Assembly (NCBI RefSeq): GCF_014640075.1 | Contig: NZ_BMGG01000006.1 | Location: 1-64,000, forward strand | From: Chelatococcus reniformis | GTDB lineage: Bacteria > Pseudomonadota > Alphaproteobacteria > Rhizobiales > Beijerinckiaceae | Direction of reading: 5' to 3' | Length of the DNA: 64,000 nt | Shown: positions 62,206 through 64,000 of the stretch, one piece after another | Position numbering within the stretch: position 1 is the first letter of the stretch | Layout: each line of letters begins with the position of its first letter | Position numbers and translations under genes: made by a program | The notes under the pieces: generated by a model | Told to the model about the DNA's origin: nothing | The model's database searches: none | Seen by the model: only the letters and a program-made list of their open reading frames with translations

Positions 62206-64000
62206 ATGAACCAGATCCTCTTTGCGGGTTTCAATGCCCTGGCCTTCGGCATGTCCATCTTTCTGGTGGCAGCGGGGCTCACACTCATCTTCGGCATTCT
62301 CAAGCTGCTGAACATGGCGCAGGGCGCCTTCTTCATGATCGGGGCCTACGTGGCCTTCTCGATCCTCGGAACGGGATCGTCCTCCTTCGGCTTCTTCCTG
62401 CTGGCGGCCCTGGGCGCCGGGCTCATCGTCGCGCTGCTCGGCCTCATCACCGATCGCCTCGTGCTGACGCGTCTGCGCCATGTCGACTACCACTACGTGC
62501 TGATCGCGACCTTCGCGCTGATGATGGTCTGCAACGGGCTGGTGAAGCTGATCTGGGGCGTCGAGTTCGTCAGCGTGAACCCGCCGACGGTGCTGGACGA
62601 GCCGGTCGAGCTCGGCTCGCTGTTCGTGTCCCGCTACACACTGTTCATCATCGCCGCCGGCCTCGTCGTGTACCTCGTCATGGAAGTGGCCTTGCACCGG
62701 CTGTGGTTCGGCAAGCTGATGCAGGCGCTCGCCGCCGACTCCTGGATGGCAGGCCTGCTCGGCCTCAACGTCCCGCTCGGGCTGGCGCTCAGCGTGATGG
62801 TGAGCTTCTTCCTGGCCGGACTGGCGGGCGGGCTGCTGCTCCCGAACCAGAGCCTGTCCCCCCAGCTCGGCGATTCCTACCTGCTGTTCGCTTTCTTCGC
62901 CGTCATCATCGGCGGGCTCGGCAACATCCGCGGCGCCTTCGTCGGCTCCATCCTGCTCGGCCTGGTGAGCAGCCTCAACACCGTGCTGCTGCCCGACATG
63001 CCGGGCATCGCCATCTACGTGGCACTCGCCGTCTTCCTGTTCGTGCGGCCGACGGGCCTTTTTCCGAGCCGCGCCACGCAAGCGGAGCCGGCTTCGGACG
63101 AGGGCGGCGGCAGCCTGGCGCGGTCGCGCATCGGCCGCGGCGTCTGGCAGGTGCTGGGGCTGGCCGTCGCCGCCTTCGCCGCGAGCATGCCGCTGTGGGC
63201 CAACGAGGGCCTGCTTTTCCTCGCCGGCTCTACCCTGGTGCAGGGCCTGTTCGCGCTGTCCTGGAACATTCTGTTCGGCTACGCCGGGCTGGCTTCGTTC
63301 GGCCACGCGGCCTTCTTCGCCCTCGGCGCCTATCTCGCCGGCGCCGTGCTGCGCTACTGGCCGGCCGTCCCCTTCCTTGCCACGCTGCTTGGCGCAGGTG
63401 CCCTCGGGGCAGCCGTGGCCTTCGTGGTCGGCGCGTTGGCGCTGCGCCGCATGAGCGGCATCTTCCTCGCCGTGCTCACCGTCGCGCTGAGCGAAGCCAT
63501 GCGGGTGCTCATCAGCTACAGCCCGTTGCTCGGACGCGAGGACGGGCTCGTCAACATCCCCAGGCCGGTGCTGCACCTGCCCTTCGCCATCGACCTCACG
63601 TCCTCCGCCGCCTACTTCTGGTTCCTCCTGGTCACCACCGCGGCGATCGTCGCCGTGCTGTGGTGGGCCATGCACGGCCGCTACGGACGCAAGCTCCTGA
63701 GCGTGCGGCAAGATCCCGAGCGGGCCGCCTTTCTCGGGGTCAACGTCACCGGCGTGCGCATCGGCGCTTTCATGCTGTCGGGCGGGGTGGCTGCCGTCGC
63801 GGGCGCGCTCTACGCGCCGTGGGCCAGGATCGTCACCCTCGACGAAGTGCACTGGCTCGCCTCCACCCAGCCGGTGCTCAACGCCATGCTCGGGGGCGTC
63901 AACTCGTTCTGGGGCCCGCTCCTGGGATCGGCCGTGTTCACCGTCATCAACTACGGCACGCGCACGCTGATCGGCTTGTCGGAGCTGATCGTGGGGACGA
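62206..64000 (+). CDS. Fused LivH-LivM branched-chain-type ABC permease (partial, runs off the window)
   Basis: The frame from ATG 62206 is open to the window end, at least 598 residues. Residues ~1-285 are a complete LivH-type permease (GLTLIFGILKLLNMAQGAFFM, then IIGGLGNIRGAFVGS and LFVRPTGLFP). A ~35-residue polar linker follows, then a LivM-type permease (LFALSWNILFGYAGLASFGHAAFFALGAY is split over its first helices). LivH and LivM are normally two genes; here no stop or start separates them. The C-terminus and any LivG/LivF ATPases lie beyond the window. Confidence 0.88.
   Translation, partial: MNQILFAGFNALAFGMSIFLVAAGLTLIFGILKLLNMAQGAFFMIGAYVAFSILGTGSSSFGFFLLAALGAGLIVALLGLITDRLVLTRLRHVDYHYVLIATFALMMVCNGLVKLIWGVEFVSVNPPTVLDEPVELGSLFVSRYTLFIIAAGLVVYLVMEVALHRLWFGKLMQALAADSWMAGLLGLNVPLGLALSVMVSFFLAGLAGGLLLPNQSLSPQLGDSYLLFAFFAVIIGGLGNIRGAFVGSILLGLVSSLNTVLLPDMPGIAIYVALAVFLFVRPTGLFPSRATQAEPASDEGGGSLARSRIGRGVWQVLGLAVAAFAASMPLWANEGLLFLAGSTLVQGLFALSWNILFGYAGLASFGHAAFFALGAYLAGAVLRYWPAVPFLATLLGAGALGAAVAFVVGALALRRMSGIFLAVLTVALSEAMRVLISYSPLLGREDGLVNIPRPVLHLPFAIDLTSSAAYFWFLLVTTAAIVAVLWWAMHGRYGRKLLSVRQDPERAAFLGVNVTGVRIGAFMLSGGVAAVAGALYAPWARIVTLDEVHWLASTQPVLNAMLGGVNSFWGPLLGSAVFTVINYGTRTLIGLSELIVGT

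Noticed and set aside
60901..63852. A 983-residue open frame on the minus strand
   Set aside because: It is antisense to the LivK-like and fused LivHM genes and is full of His, Glu, Asp and Gln runs typical of a reverse-strand shadow.

Overview
The window is a GC-rich alphaproteobacterial chromosome segment, most likely from the Hyphomicrobiales (Rhizobiales). The evidence is the ExoY/ExoF-type exopolysaccharide genes, a phosphomannomutase tail of the rhizobial type, and a dispersed ~106-bp two-palindrome repeat that resembles rhizobial intergenic mosaic elements. No rRNA, tRNA, CRISPR array or intact insertion sequence was seen.

Layout. 1-17.4 kb is a surface-polysaccharide block: the end of a phosphomannomutase, a Wzx-type flippase, an apparent GDP-D-glycero-alpha-D-manno-heptose pathway on the minus strand (gmhA, a fused hddC-gmhB, an NAD-dependent epimerase/dehydratase, hddA, an RmlC-like cupin and a SAF-domain oxidoreductase), a GT2 and an O-acyltransferase. 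Embedded at 2.4-6.7 kb are a free-standing condensation-carrier-thioesterase protein, a PAF-acetylhydrolase-like hydrolase and an Sfp-type phosphopantetheinyl transferase. 17.7-27.0 kb is a catabolic/uptake island: an IclR regulator diverging from a luciferase-like monooxygenase, two alpha/beta hydrolases and a complete Dpp/Opp-type ABC importer. 27.5-37.5 kb holds a 2693-residue PKS-aminotransferase-NRPS (KS-AT-ACP-AMT-C-A-PCP) and its upstream A-PCP partner. 37.7-50.4 kb is a second polysaccharide block: secreted glycosidase, ExoY-like priming transferase, Wzy-like polymerase, methyltransferase, three GT4s, one GT2, ExoF/Wza-like export protein and a LuxR-type regulator. 51.4-58.3 kb carries nicotinamidase coupled to a DUF763 gene, then an AcrB-type RND pump with its adaptor. 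60.0-64.0 kb carries a KANL3/Tex30-type hydrolase and a branched-chain-type ABC importer whose two permeases are fused; the last gene runs off the window.

How the parts fit. The three NRPS/PKS proteins and the PPTase form a plausible small assembly line. A-PCP (my reading of the specificity code suggests Val) would prime KS-AT-ACP, which adds a malonyl unit. The aminotransferase would convert the beta-ketone to a beta-amine, and C-A-PCP (code suggests Gly) would extend it. The separately encoded C-PCP-TE would finish the chain, though that protein has a Gln in place of the catalytic His of its condensation motif and a Cys in place of the thioesterase Ser. The product is not one I recognise. 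Whether it is a free metabolite or decorates the neighbouring polysaccharide is open. Substrate assignments are manual inferences; domain order and active-site residues are read directly from the sequence.
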